NCBI GenBank assembly: GCA_003864495.1
Contig: ML133487.1
Span: 620,001 to 684,000 of the forward strand
DNA from: Nemopilema nomurai
Taxonomy: Eukaryota > Cnidaria > Scyphozoa > Rhizostomeae > Rhizostomatidae
Reading direction: 5' to 3'
Length of the DNA: 64,000 nucleotides
Both the position numbers and the translations under genes were made by a program. This document shows positions 47,201 through 58,973 of this stretch, piece after piece (position 1 is the first letter of the stretch; each line of letters begins with the position of its first letter). Under the pieces are notes generated by a model. It saw only the letters and a program-made list of their open reading frames with translations. It was not told where the DNA came from and made no database searches.

Positions 47201-47418
47201 TTGTTTATCATTAACTAAATTTTAAGTAACCTCTATCTATTTTTTTAACAGCAGAACTAGGAAGTGAAATTACACTGCACGACTGGCGGGAGCTAGTCAA
47301 GACGAGAACTGGGAGTGTGACAAGACGAGCGCTGTTGAAAGTTCTCAAGGACATGAAGGCAGATATAGTGGCTGAAATCGACCTAGGACCCAGCGAGAAA
47401 GGGTCAGACGGTGTCTAA
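44272..47418 (+). CDS. Candidate secreted propeptide (2 exons, novel)
   Basis: Exon 1 (44272-44437) encodes a strong signal peptide: MKGIASSSK, a core LILLLICLLVV, then TESFG before FMKG. A basic region follows with a furin-type RKKR (about residues 32-35) between two cysteines (C31 and C39) and a dibasic KR (48-49). The donor is ccag|gtaaaa, phase 1. The proposed exon 2 (47255-47418) begins after a pyrimidine-rich acceptor, stays open for 53 codons (LHDWRELVKTRTG, RRALLKVLKDMKADIV) and ends at TAA. AATAAA is at 47624. The product would be 109 residues with three possible convertase sites, like neuropeptide or hormone precursors, but I recognise no family. The 2.8-kb intron could hide other exons. 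If exon 1 is read through instead, it ends PMPGKNNLL. Exon 1 is moderately supported; the join is inference. Confidence 0.4.
44781..44854. ncRNA. miRNA-precursor-like hairpin
   Basis: A 74-nt imperfect palindrome. AGCAATTTGGTACT (44797-44810) pairs perfectly with AGTACCAAATTGCT (44816-44829) around a 5-nt loop. CCG/CGG pair outside it with a small 3' bulge. After an internal loop, AGTCAGT (44781-44787) pairs with ACTGACT (44848-44854). Size and shape suit a pre-miRNA, though the loop is small. A remnant of a palindromic repeat is the alternative. Confidence 0.35.
44855..47254. other. Remainder of the propeptide-gene intron
   Basis: No exon recognised. An NRF1-like palindrome and two CRE-like sites at 45800-45964 mark a promoter- or enhancer-like island. 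Confidence 0.4.
45800..45964. promoter_or_regulatory. Promoter-like island: NRF1-type and CRE-type sites
   Basis: TGCGCATGCGT (45800-45810) matches the NRF1 palindrome. TGACGTCA (45940-45947), an inverted CCAAT immediately after it, and GACGTCAC (45957-45964) follow within 165 bp. No start of a known gene lies next to it. Confidence 0.35.
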
Positions 47419-47623
47419 GGAAGCAAGCGGCAGTAATAGGGGCAGAAATATTCTCAGATTCACCAAAGACTATGAAAACACATTTGAAAGGATTTTAGAC
47501 CAGGAACCTTGAACAATTCTTCTGCAAGTATAAGATCTTCCAGGTATAACGACGAAATGACGCTAATTACTAAATAGACGAATGCTGGAGTAACAGCAGA
47601 CATGATAAACAGCATTTGTAACA

Positions 47624-47629
47624 AATAAA
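47624..47629 (+). terminator. Poly(A) signal after the propeptide gene
   Basis: AATAAA about 205 bp after the proposed TAA at 47416-47418. Confidence 0.35.
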
Positions 47630-49660
47630 ATATTGCTGTTGTTTAAGCACCAAGGGATGATTTTTTAATTCAAGATTAAGGTAAAATTTAGATCAGCCAA
47701 TCATGCGAGGGTCTCATATCTGCGGAAACCAATCAGAAGACGGATTTTTAATCAGCTCTCAAGAAGTCTTTCTGTTATGAAATATAGACTTCTAATCAAA
47801 TCATCTCTATAATACCAAGAAATGAATTTTTATTTAGCACGAAGAAACAATAGTGAATAAGTGAAGAGATCGACGAATTAAAGCGATCCTATAGTGACAT
47901 AAAACACCAAGTTCCCAGTTAATAGCAGACACTGCTTCATATAATTTTACATTTGTTGCGTAATCCAAAGCATTTTTTATAAAAGACGATTGTATGTCAT
48001 GTACAAGATTCACCACAACAGAGCTTTGTTATGTAAGCTTTGAGCTGGATTCGAAGCAAGCAGCTGGAATTTATTCAATTGGAATGATCGATTATTTTGT
48101 CTCTTCTTCGTCTTCAAGTCTCAAGAACTGCCATGTGTAACAAAGCTCATGCGCCAAACAAGAGTTAAACAAAAAACTATCCTTTGCATTATCTTCCCCA
48201 TCTCTGCGCTAACTCCTTAAACTTACAATTGATCTTAATGCTTCAAAAATCACCAATTACACACCAACTGACATCTCAGGGTATCTCTATCACAGGATTT
48301 CAATTAATGTATATTTCTCCCCCCCCCCCCAAAAAAAAGGTGCAGGGGCACAGAAATTGCAGCGATCCTGACGTCACGTTTTGTCAAGCAGCATCCAACG
48401 CACAATAAAAAAAGTTAATCTAGGCGCAGATAAAATGCAACATCAGATGTGTAGTGGTGAATGGAATTGAACAGGACCATTCTTAATTATGTAGCATAAA
48501 ATGGTCAGGCGTTATAAAAGTGTAACTACAGATATCTGGCTACAAATCCCATTTCAAGATTTCGTAAAAACCTCGGACAGCCAGACCAATCAGCTTGTAA
48601 AATTCAAAAAGATTCATAAAATTTTTTTAATTGCTTGTGCTTCAAGCTATAACCAACGACTGCATAAATTCAATTGCGATTTAAAGAGAAGCCTGTCTCA
48701 AAGAATTATTCAATCGGTAGTGTATGGGAGTATCAAATTAGTTGAATAGATATATAATTACAGAAATTGGATACCCGGTAAAATAAGAACTATAGTGCTA
48801 GTGAAAACTGTTATTGTCAACCGCAAATGGGCTAAGTAGTCAAACGAATTTTTAAGGATTTTAAAAGAAGCATTGAGGCAGACTACTTGCTGCAGGAGTC
48901 TATCTATCTAACAAATGCTGATTAATACTCTTAATGTAAAAAGTTAAAACAATGGAGTTAGGTTATTGCCGCTACAGGCGCACTCGAAACAACTATTACC
49001 GAGTTTTATTTCAAAGCAATTGAAGAACTTTTTTGGATGATTATAACGCCATGGGCTGGATTGCCGTGAATGCGGAAAATACTACATTTGATTAAATAAG
49101 TTTACACTTTGTCTAAGTTTACCCAAAGCCCTGAATGTCGGAACAAAAATGAAACTAGACACCAAAACTAAAAGGGTCAGAAGAAATTTAAAAGAATGAG
49201 CTTTAAAAAGCTTAAAGACCAACGCCCTTTTAGATAAACTTTAACAAAACCCGGCTCAAGTAGCAATAAGAAGGATTCATTGACTAGCTATGGTTGCAGA
49301 TAGAACTTGTTACGCAAACTTCGATCATGGAGATGCTGAGGAACAACTTGATTACGTTCATAAGCTGATGAATAATAGGGTTTTCCAAATAAGTAAGCAG
49401 GAAATGCTCATTACTGTTATGCCCAGGGTACCGCCCGTTGCTCTTTGATCAACGAAGAGATCAAAGAATCACGTGGGAGACGAACAAACGATCACGCTTC
49501 TGAACAAAGAGCATAGTGTGCTTAATATGACAGTCGATATGATAATATGAACTAGCGTATAACTGCGAATTTGTTTATTTTCAAAAGGTACCCAGGGAAA
49601 ATTCCATAACATGGTCGGATGAATCGAAGAGATACGGTGTAACCTCGATTGGATGTTACA
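47630..49660. other. Intergenic region before calaxin
   Basis: About 2 kb with no recognisable gene. A C10/A8 homopolymer junction is at about 48311-48340. Confidence 0.5.
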
Positions 49661-49675
49661 ATTGACGCTAGCAAC
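49661..49675 (-). promoter_or_regulatory. X-box-like site upstream of calaxin
   Basis: The minus strand reads GTTGCTAGCGTCAAT. The left half is identical to that of the LRRC45 X-box (GTTGCT) and the right half is degenerate. It is 44 bp before the calaxin start codon. Confidence 0.3.
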
Positions 49676-49718
49676 TGTTGTCAAGCAATCTGCTTTGCGA
49701 AGCTAAATAATCCACAAG

Positions 49719-52347
49719 ATGGCTGGCCTAATAGCGAAGAAAAACCAAGCTAAACTCGCCGAACAAATTTACAAAGGAACACATTGTAAGAGAAACTTTG
49801 GTGTAAAATTAAATATTTATTCAATTTGTGCGTTCGGAAGCTATGATTTTGTCAGTAACGGCATTATGAACACCAAAAGTCACACGAGCTACGTCCTTTA
49901 TTTCTATTTGCTGTGCTAAGACTTCATGAAATAAATGCACAACTTAATTCTAAAAATACGTTCAACTTACTTTTTAACTACTTTCTTTCATAATAACTTA
50001 TCCAAACAAGTTCAGATGAATTATTTAAACTTGAAAGATATTTGGTTTGTTTTAACCTTTGCAAGTGTTAGGGTAAAAATTGCATTCTGAATCATGTGTA
50101 CAAATTCAAAATCAAACATAAAATATTCCATTTTGGGGTTAATCCTGGTCCTCTAATCTCAAAATAAAGATCATTTCTTTGACAAAGCATGTAGAGTGTT
50201 TTCTTTCGAATTAAAGAGCTTCCATAAATTGTGTTAACAGGATAAAAGTCTTAAGCAAATTTCCAATCAGCAAAGTATTTGACCAATCCTGATAAACTCA
50301 CTTTATCGAACATCACTTTCTCGGAACTAATTGATTTCCCATTATCCTTCTTCAGTCTCAAGAAATGAGGTTGAAAGATTACTTGATATGTTCAGAAACT
50401 TGGTTCCTCAGCAAAAGTGCAAAATGGACCGAACCAAATTCAGAACAGTTCTCCACAATACATTTCAGATGACAGATGACATACTAATGGACAGAGGTAT
50501 GGGTGCCTGTTTTTGGCATTGCTCTTTTTGAACTGATTGAAAAAAGAGCAATTATTTCAAGGGAAAAGTTCAGTCTTTGTTGTTGAAGAAGTTCAGAAAT
50601 TGTTAAGTTGATGATTGTTTAATGTCTGCAACATCAGACCACAAACCAAAAGCAATGTTAGCATTTCTCATTTTAATGTAGGCATTTTACATTTCTCACA
50701 AGTTATGATGCCTTTATTTATCAAACAATTTGTCTATTTTTCTTTTAGTTTTCAAAGCATTTGATACAGATAATGACAGCGCCATCAATATGAAAGAATG
50801 GATACTTGGGCTCTCTATATTTCTGAGAGGTTCTCTTACAGAAAGAATGAAATGTAAATGGCTTCATTTTTGTAACAAAAGTCTGATGGTAGTTAGGTCT
50901 TTAAATTTCAATACATCAATTAGCACACTCAATAAAAGAATGTGAAACTAAAAATTAGGTTAAACGCACATTTCCTTTGCATGTTGTTAGTTGTATTCAT
51001 TATCATTAATGTTTATAACTTTTAAGAAGAACTGACACATTACAGAAGGAGCCCTTACCCTAGTGTAATGTAGAAAAAGCCCCATGAAATTGTGATTTTT
51101 TGATTGAACATGCTTTCTTCATATATACAGACTGCTTTGAAGTTTATGATCTAAATGGTGATGGATATATACAAAGGGAGGAAATGTTTCACATGCTCAA
51201 AAACTGTCTAATAAAAGTAAGTATAAGGAGGTGTGGCCTGGTTGTCTTTAGTAGCAACTATCCATGCAAGAATGCTTCATTTTTTTTATCATAAGAAAGT
51301 AAATTATGAAAAAAGGATTAAAACTTTTCAAAAGGGAAAAATTTAATGAAATTTGAAATCACTTTTTGAGGTTTTTTCCCTATCTTCTAGCAACCTACAG
51401 AAGAAGACCCTGATGAAGGTGTTAGAGATTTGGTTGAAACCACCCTGAAACTGATGGTAAACAAATTAAAACTTTCTCATAGCATAACAGACACTATCTC
51501 TTTTTGATTTAAATGTGGTTTGTCAGTGTAGGCTGAAAATAGCATATTAGAACATATTTTGCTTTAAGAGAATATTAATGTTTTAAATTTTGTAAAATTT
51601 ATATAAATTATCACCAACTATATAAAGCAAATGGAAGGGAAACAACAAGATAATCCATTTTCTATCATCTTCATGTCTTTTCAGCCTAATGGCTGCCAAT
51701 TTGTTTGTTGACACGAGATGACATTGCCTAATATAAGAGTGCCTTTTAAATCTAGGACTTGGATAAAGATGGAAGGCTCTCTTTTGAAGACTACAGGAAG
51801 TCAGTGGAACAGGATAACCTATTACTGGAGGCATTTGGTCAGTGTTTACCAGATGCAAAGGTAGGTTTTAAAAGCATTTTAAAAAATGTAAATAAAACAA
51901 AATAAAGCTAGGTAAGGTACTAAATTGCAATAATTTGAAACATTCTAATAGAAAATTCCATTGAAAATTTGGCATTTACCGTCACAGATTTCAGATCAAT
52001 TTAGTAGGCCATTTTTTAAAACATTGCCTATTTTCTCTACCCAGTTGTGAATTAAAGCTTTATGCTAAAACAGTACCTAAAATGTTGTCCCTGTGGGTAT
52101 AAATAGAACACATTTTACATAACCTTGTGTCAACAAAAATAATCAAAGAACCTGTCATCTTAAAGCTGAAAATTCAACTGTATACAAACATATATAGTAT
52201 TACACTACCACAGCAAATGTCAAAAGTCAATTTCTGAACTCAACTGCTCACATGCATAACATTCATTATTTGCATCCATACTGAAATGTTTGTGAATGCT
52301 TTTCATTTCAGTATGTTCACAACTTCAGTGAGAGGTTTGCTGATTGA
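49719..52347 (+). CDS. CLXN: Calaxin (EFCAB1), EF-hand calcium sensor of axonemal dynein
   Basis: Calaxin binds outer-arm dynein and its docking complex and controls Ca2+-dependent ciliary and flagellar beating. Seven exons: 49719-49785, 50356-50496, 50749-50853, 51131-51216, 51391-51456, 51756-51860 and 52312-52347. They give 201 residues against 211 in human. Signature phrases match human EFCAB1 in order: [72 protein letters not shown] and [12 protein letters not shown]. Three EF-hand loops are visible: [12 protein letters not shown] (about 75-86), [12 protein letters not shown] (about 111-122) and [12 protein letters not shown] (about 156-167). The last exon is only 12 codons, and its acceptor lies inside a perfect inverted repeat. 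AATAAA is at 52371. Confidence 0.96.
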
Positions 52348-52370
52348 TAACCAAAGTATGACCACATAGA

Positions 52371-52376
52371 AATAAA
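52371..52376 (+). terminator. CLXN: Poly(A) signal of calaxin
   Basis: AATAAA 24 bp after the calaxin stop codon. Confidence 0.6.
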
Positions 52377-53322
52377 GAAAATCAAAAGCTGCTTATGTTG
52401 TATTTATCATCTTGGTAGTTATTGCAAAGATGATTGCCTTTTGTTCATTGGACACAAAAGTGTTACCAAAAGAAATCATTTGTGTTCAATCATATCGCTG
52501 CCTCTAACTTCATAAGATTTCTTTATTTCATATTTTGCTGTAAATAATCAATTTCCTTAAATTACTTTACATTTGTAATTAATTACCTTGTCGTCATGAA
52601 AATCATTCCTAGAGACTCTTGCTTCTTGTTCCCAGATCTTGCTATATAGTAAAGCTTTTAACAAATTATTTAGTGAAAATTCCTAAAGCAAAATAAAGTC
52701 CAGAAAAATGGTAAAAATATGGCTAAAATATTTGAAACTTTTCAAGCAGCAGCAGGCTTTCCATTTTGTCAGGTGCTGGTGATTTTCAGAGGTTTATAAA
52801 CTCTTAGGAGTACTAGAAGAAAAAGTGCTTCAAGCATGAAAAACTATGGTTCTTCTCTATCATTACTATTTTGGTTTTCAAGCCCATCATGTAATAAAAA
52901 TAATAAACAAAGAATCATAAAAATCGCTTGAGTTGGCTTAGTCCTACCCACGTCACTATTCTGAAGTTGATCTTTGAGGATTGGGTCAGAATTACATGAC
53001 ACTAAAATTATAACATTCAAGATTGAACAGTTATTTCATTGGCTTATGCAGTCAATCTTGTGCCAATAGTTTAATGAGAAAGTGCTGAGCTTAATCAAAA
53101 CATGTTGGCATAATTAACACACACAAAATGTATGGATGCACCAAACATCAAAATTTCATTGAATTATTCACAAAGCTATTTGTTTTTGAGTATTCATCAA
53201 TTCTTCACAAATACAGTTTTAGGTTAGATAGCCTACAAGCTTTTCATTTGCAAAATACTTGTATTATGGACATTAGAAGATTGCTGATAAATGTTAGGTC
53301 TACATTTAAGATCACAACAACT
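52377..53322. other. Spacer between convergent calaxin and MRPL16
   Basis: AT-rich 3' flanking sequence for both genes. Nothing else is recognised. Confidence 0.5.
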
Positions 53323-54588
53323 CTAAGAAGAATTGTTCCTATCCTCTTTAATCATTTGTTCTAGCTCTTCAATAGATAGAAATTTCCTGGGCTCCTTTGG
53401 CTTCTTTCTTAAGTAAAGCCTAAGTGGTAACTTGAAATTAGCTTGCCTCCATGCCTCTTTTGCGTACATATCATCTTCACAGTTGAATTCAAACATCCAT
53501 CTGCCTGCCTTCACTTTTGCAGCATGATAGGCAGTCTTGCCTTTTCCTTTGCCCATACGAGTTCCCTCTGGTTTTTTTGTTATTGGGGTATCAGCTGTAA
53601 TCTGTTTCATGTCTTTAGTTTTGGCTGCTCGCACTATTGCCAAGCGTGCTGCCTCTAGGGCACCTTCTTTCACATAACCAGATGTCAATGCATAAATTCC
53701 ATAATCCATTGTGTCTCTAAACTGTAACTCAACAGTTCCTTCTTTTATGTGCATTACATGAGACCGGTTAGGCTATAACAAGATATTGATTTTTCTCATT
53801 ACCATACCATTCACACTTTGGTTACATTTCAAACAGAGAAGCTGCATATAGGTCAATTGCTCAACACATAAAGCACCCATATTTTTAAATAAACATAATA
53901 AAATACAGTTTATAATAAGGGTTGATAACTATGTTAAATTGCAGAACAACCTATGTTATATGAAAATAAAAAAATAGATTACTTATAGGTGATGATATTT
54001 ATAAAAATAACTAGACTTAGGAAGGGCTCTAAGAATAATTTTTAGCCATGGTAAATGAGTAGAATTATTTGAAAATCAGCTGACATAGGTCAACATACTA
54101 CAAAAAATACAAAAAAATCACAGCATATTGACTCAGTCTACATCTCTAAACTCTCTATATCTGAACTAGTGCTTTGGGGTACAAAACTTCACAATAGCAG
54201 AACTAAGAAAAGCAGAACTAGTTTTTGTCTTGTAAAGTACATTTTGCCTGACTCTCATCAGAGTATGACTAGTTCTGCTTTTTCTTCTATATCAATAGAT
54301 TTTTTTGAGAGAGGAAACTCAAATTTTTGCTAAACATAAACTTATTAAACATTATACTTGAGCACTACATTGAACTGCATTCTGGTTTGTAAATTGCAAG
54401 CTTCACACCTTCAGCTTTGGCTTACTTTTCAGCAAGTAAGAAAATAATTAATAAGACATACGTATAGCAATTAAAAATTGCTAAATCTTGTAATTAACCG
54501 AACTTCATACCTGCAGATTTCTAGCTGTCTTGATGAATTTTGTGCAATTAATGACTTTTTCTAAGCATTTACTTCTCAAAAGAGCCAT
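53323..54588 (-). CDS. MRPL16: Mitochondrial ribosomal protein uL16m
   Basis: uL16m is a component of the large mitochondrial ribosomal subunit near the A-site tRNA path. Exon 1 is 54588-54511 and begins MALLRSKCLEKVIN, a basic amphipathic stretch suited to mitochondrial import. Exon 2 is 53772-53323, entered in phase 0. The product is 175 residues. Exon 2 follows the bacterial L16 order: EGTVELQFRDTMDYGIYAL, EAARLAIVRA, then ITKKPEGTRMGKGKG (compare the ITEKP and RMGKGKG motifs), KVKAGRWMFEF and a KLPLRLYLR segment before the stop. Human MRPL16 is longer (about 250), with the extra at both ends. The ATG directly follows an acceptor-like pyrimidine tract, so a 5' UTR exon may exist upstream. 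Confidence 0.92.
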
Positions 54589-55905
54589 CTAAAATGAAAT
54601 AAAAGATCATCCAGGTAATTCCAACTAAATAAATGCCATCTTGTCGTAAGAGCTTTACAGTTAGGCCCCTAACTAAGGGGCACACGCACACATTAGCAGT
54701 TTTGGAAAGCTTTGAAAAGAGCATAACATTGTCAAACGGCGTAATTTCCACATAAGCAAGGTGCACTTGCAAATTGTACGAAATTTGCAAAACCGGCTTC
54801 GGAAAATTATTTGTAAAACCTATAGAATTTCAGTCATGTTAAAGTCCCTTGTTCAGAGAGAACGTTATGAAGACATAACGTTTAACAAAGGCACACAAAG
54901 ATATTTTAGTTTCAACAATTTGTTGAAAAGTAATTTGTTCACCTTTTCCCTTCTACGATTCGCTTCTGGAACCTTTGCAAGCCAACAGAAGTTCACTGCA
55001 CCATGATCTTTTGGCGGCCTTTCTGATTGGCCTCAAATTGGAAAGAGCCTCGCATACGTGGCGATTTAAATACACCTCCCGCACTTTTTCAAAGACAAGC
55101 TATTTTTTGTCGTGAGAATGAGCTGACAGTGTTCATTTCATGTTTTTCCAACCTATTAACATTTTATAAATATATATCCATGATGTACCTAATGTTTGTA
55201 GACTGATGGAAAATACTTGCTTGCGTGTAAGCTCAAGTACTTGCTTGAAATGTGAGGCAATGGCAGAACCAAGGGTGAAACAAGATTATTACAATAGAAA
55301 AACATGCTTGAAAATAAAGCTTGGAAAATAATATATGAATATTGTAAACCAAAGATTTTTCTGGAATAAATTTTACATTTACTTTTAAAGAGATCACAAG
55401 ATCTGATGTAAAAATACAACTGCTAAAACATAGTTATTAAAAAGTGCTGGCAAGCCAACTCCATCTTTATTACTACTAGAGAGCAGATTGGACTTTAACT
55501 GAAAGCAAAAAAAGGCAGAGTACAGCTTTGGATCCAGTATGTGGGCCCCTACTTTTGAGAAAAAGCAACCCTTCAACTTACAATCTAAATAGCCAGAAAA
55601 CCTTTTAATTTTGCATCATTTTGTCAACCTGAATTCAGATTCCAAGAAAGAACATAAGGTGATGTGTAACTTTTCAAGAACTTCAAAGCATGAGTATAAA
55701 TATAATGTTTAGAGCAAGAAACAAAACTAAGATCAAGATTTCTGAGATTGATAACTGAGATTCAAGTATAACTAGCATCGAATGTATCAGGGCACACCTC
55801 TAGATGTGACTTAGGTTTAGATAGACCCTGAAAATACTTTTAAAATCTTATGTTTACTATGGAAATTATAATTTGGCAAACTACAAAATGAAGGAGGAGA
55901 ATTAC
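54589..55905. other. MRPL16 promoter and DONSON 3' flank
   Basis: Near 55000-55090 the sequence is less AT-rich, with TTGGCGG and inverted CCAAT elements, probably the MRPL16 promoter. The rest is likely DONSON 3' UTR and spacer. Confidence 0.45.
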
Positions 55906-58419
55906 TCAATATGCATTTGTCTTCCATTCAAACTCATTGTCGCAAAACTTTAACGAGGCTAGACCTTCATTGTTCATTGAAGGAGATCTTCTGAGGTGAT
56001 CCAAGCATTGTTTGTTTATGCCAAATCTTGGAGGATCATCATTTGTAGAATTTTCCTGCTGCATCGCTGGTATTATGTTAAATGCACTGGAGTGCATATG
56101 AGTGGACAAGGATGCCTCATAAGAGGTATTTGAGCTTTTTGCCAATTGTAGTATATTATAGAGCTGAGTGGGTAGAAGTGTTCCTGAAACCTCTAGTCCA
56201 TAGACCTGTTCAAAAATAGAGCCATTAAGTAAATTATTTAATGGAGTATATAAATTTGATCACATTACTGCAATTCTAAATAATGGAAAAAGGAGTTAAG
56301 TAGTGCATCAGCATAATTAAATCACATATTAGAACTAATTATATATACATCATGGAGTTGAAGAAAATAAGACTACATGATTCTTTGTTCACTGAAAGTT
56401 TTTCAACTCTATGATATATCACACTCTATGTGCTAACGTATTGAGCACTGTGCTACGGAAGTATCAAAAGACAAATTTCTATATATGTATGTATACAGAT
56501 ATACATATATACAGAAAAGAATTATGACTGTTGTAAACCACCAGAAGTGAGCTAAAGTTGTGAGCCATATTTCAGAATGGTTAATTTACAGTATGGTCAG
56601 CAGTTTCACATCAACCAAGATCTGTTGAGAACTCAAGTACAATTGGAAATGAATAAATAGCAATAAAATCTTCCCATTCTCTAGAGGGATCATAAAATAC
56701 AAAATATGAGAGAAATCACAAAACCGCAAACAATACCTGCTTCATACCATCCTTTCCATTAATTTTCATTGGTCCTTGAATGCATTTCAGATTTTGGAGG
56801 GTGGCGCCTTCAAAGGCAACAGGCGAATGTAGAGTTGGTGGTACACCTTGCCAGTTACCAGACTGTGCCACAATAATGTCCGAATTTACAAAAAAATTAA
56901 ATAATGCATTGAGATGACAGTCTTCTATGAGTACTGTTGACTGTGACCTATTGTCTATTGAACTGAGTTTTGATAACTCTTCCACAATAGTTTGCTTTTC
57001 AATGGAAGAAAAGTTTTTTTTATTCAATCCAATACTGGTGAGGAAATCGTCATCGTGATCATCACATTCATTATCATCCTCAAAATCATCCAAAGTATCC
57101 TCTTTTTCTTGTGCAGCATTGTTGACATGGGGCATAGAAAACTCTATACCTAAAAAAATCAAACATATGTTACTAAACTTTCATGAGTTTTTCTTCTTGC
57201 ATGCTGCTTTAAGGATGTAAACAAAATTCATGTTACAAAGAAATACTTGATGTGCATTGGGTTTAGATTCTGGATGACTCCTTCATAAAAGATTCCAACT
57301 ATGATTTTCGAAACACAAGAATTTTGAAATGTTGTTGGCATCATTTTGAATATTAGCGAGCATGCTTATTACATTGGTACATATATAAATATTTCATTAC
57401 AAAGACATTTTAATCAAAAATAGATTAAAAAGCAGATTGAGAATCTTCAACAATAAGCAACTAAACAGATGATCACCTTCTTTTTGAAGTAAATCCCTGA
57501 ATCCTTTTGTTGTTGGGGAAACCACAGCAACCATTCCTTCACACAATACCCCATGGCCAATAAAGAGAGTAACAAATTTTTGACAGCACATGTAGAAATA
57601 TGGACAAAATCCACATTTGGTTATCGTGAACAATGATTGAAAACTGTGTGCCCATTGCTTCATAATTTCTGTTTGTATGGCACTATCCTTGCAGATATTG
57701 AAAAAGTGCGATGAATTTTCTGCCTCTGATAACGACTTTTCACTGATTGGAAAACTCGGTATATTGGGTAAACAAGGATGCTTCCAGTACAAAAGATTTT
57801 TTCTAAATTCCACTCCGAAATCATCTTGGGTCCCTGCTGTGTCGCTCAAACCATTCTCGTGTGCACAGCGTACAAAATTCCCAACCGCTTTGGAAACTTG
57901 TGAGCTTTTTAAGTTTGTACACCACGAAAATTGCCTTTCGGAGGTAAACTTAACTTTTGCTTTTAAGCTCCAATCCATTGGGAAAAATTCACCTCTGCTT
58001 TCTTGGCTTGGTTTCTTTTCGTTATTCGAGAAGCTGGATTTGCCGTGGGTACTTTCAAAAGGTTCATCTTGTTTATTAACACCGGAACTTTCCAATATAC
58101 CTTCGTAGCTCGTAGGACGAATATATGAGTTCTTCTTGTCTTTAGTGACTTTAAAATGTGAAAAATCATTTTCCTTATCCTCCATGTCATCACCATCGGA
58201 TTTTAGTCGCTTTGAACCTTCTTTTTGGCATTGGAAAGGATTCTTTCTCTTCGCTTGGCTCGAATCTCTAGGCCGGTTCCTGCCGTTTGAAATGTTTGAT
58301 AAAGGACAGAGGGGCTGTCCATTAGCTCGCGATTTCAGAGTATGGCCAGAAAAGCTGTTTCGCTTTTTGATTTTCAGCTTCAGACGTGTGCTTCCTGCAA
58401 GTTGCGAACAATTTTCCAT
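55906..58419 (-). CDS. DONSON: DONSON, replication fork/CMG assembly factor
   Basis: DONSON is a nuclear replisome protein that helps load the CMG helicase and protects forks. Three exons: 58419-57477, 57149-56737 and 56205-55906, with phases 1 and 0. They give 551 residues against 566 in human. The first 150 residues are a polar, basic, probably disordered region. The conserved core follows: PMDWSLKAKVKFTSERQFSW, LLYWKHPCLPNIPSFP, MKQWAHSFQSLF, CPYFYMCCQKFTVLF-like text, and VSPTTKGFRDLLQKEGIEFSM across the exon 1/2 junction. Exon 2 has an acidic insert, then NALFNFFVNSD and GVPPTLHSPVAFEGATLQ. Exon 3 begins VYGLEVSGTLLP and ends ASLKFCDNEFEW. All are in the human order. An E2F-type site is 74 bp upstream. 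Confidence 0.95.
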
Positions 58420-58492
58420 TTCTGTAACTGAAAGGTCCGACCTTGGCCTTCTTCCCGCTTAGCCTTAGTAAATCGCGTCCCCTTTGTCAAAA

Positions 58493-58500
58493 TTGGCGCG
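58493..58500 (+). promoter_or_regulatory. DONSON: E2F-type site upstream of DONSON
   Basis: TTGGCGCG in the context AAAATTGGCGCGATTT, 74-81 bp before the DONSON start codon. It matches the GGCGCG core of E2F sites and fits S-phase expression. Confidence 0.42.
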
Positions 58501-58773
58501 ATTTCACAAAGTCGTTGTTGTGGATGTAAAGCTCCTTCCCAATGACCAGGTATTGGTAATCAGACAAAATAAACGACTAACACAATACACTTGTATTCAT
58601 GGGCTCCGACGCAGGTTGGAAAGTGGAGGGGGCAAGGGAGATTTTAACTATCATAACAAAAGATGTTTAAGAAAGCTATATTTTTTTACAAAAAAGTGGG
58701 GGGGCATGGCCTCTTCGTCGGAGGCCCTGGTATTTATATACAAAGATCAAGGGAATATGGTAATTTCGAGTAT

Positions 58774-58779
58774 TTTATT
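58774..58779 (-). terminator. POLR1B: Poly(A) signal of POLR1B
   Basis: AATAAA on the minus strand, 195 bp after the POLR1B stop and about 275 bp before the DONSON E2F site. The tandem genes share a spacer of only 554 bp. Confidence 0.5.
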
Positions 58780-58973
58780 TTTCAACGGAATTTAATTTCT
58801 TTCTCTCCTGTTTTTGGCTTGTAAAGAAGCGTAAAAAATTTCAAACTTATAGGTGCTTTGTAAAAACGAGAAGACGCAAAATAATCAAAAGAGATATATC
58901 GAGATGGCTATCAAAATCTACTTTTCATGTCAACTATTCAACGGTACAAAATGGAGAACCAATTAGCATAAAA

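Noticed and set aside
58484..58795. 103-codon plus-strand ORF upstream of DONSON
   Set aside because: It overlaps the DONSON promoter and POLR1B 3' flank and has no recognisable homology.
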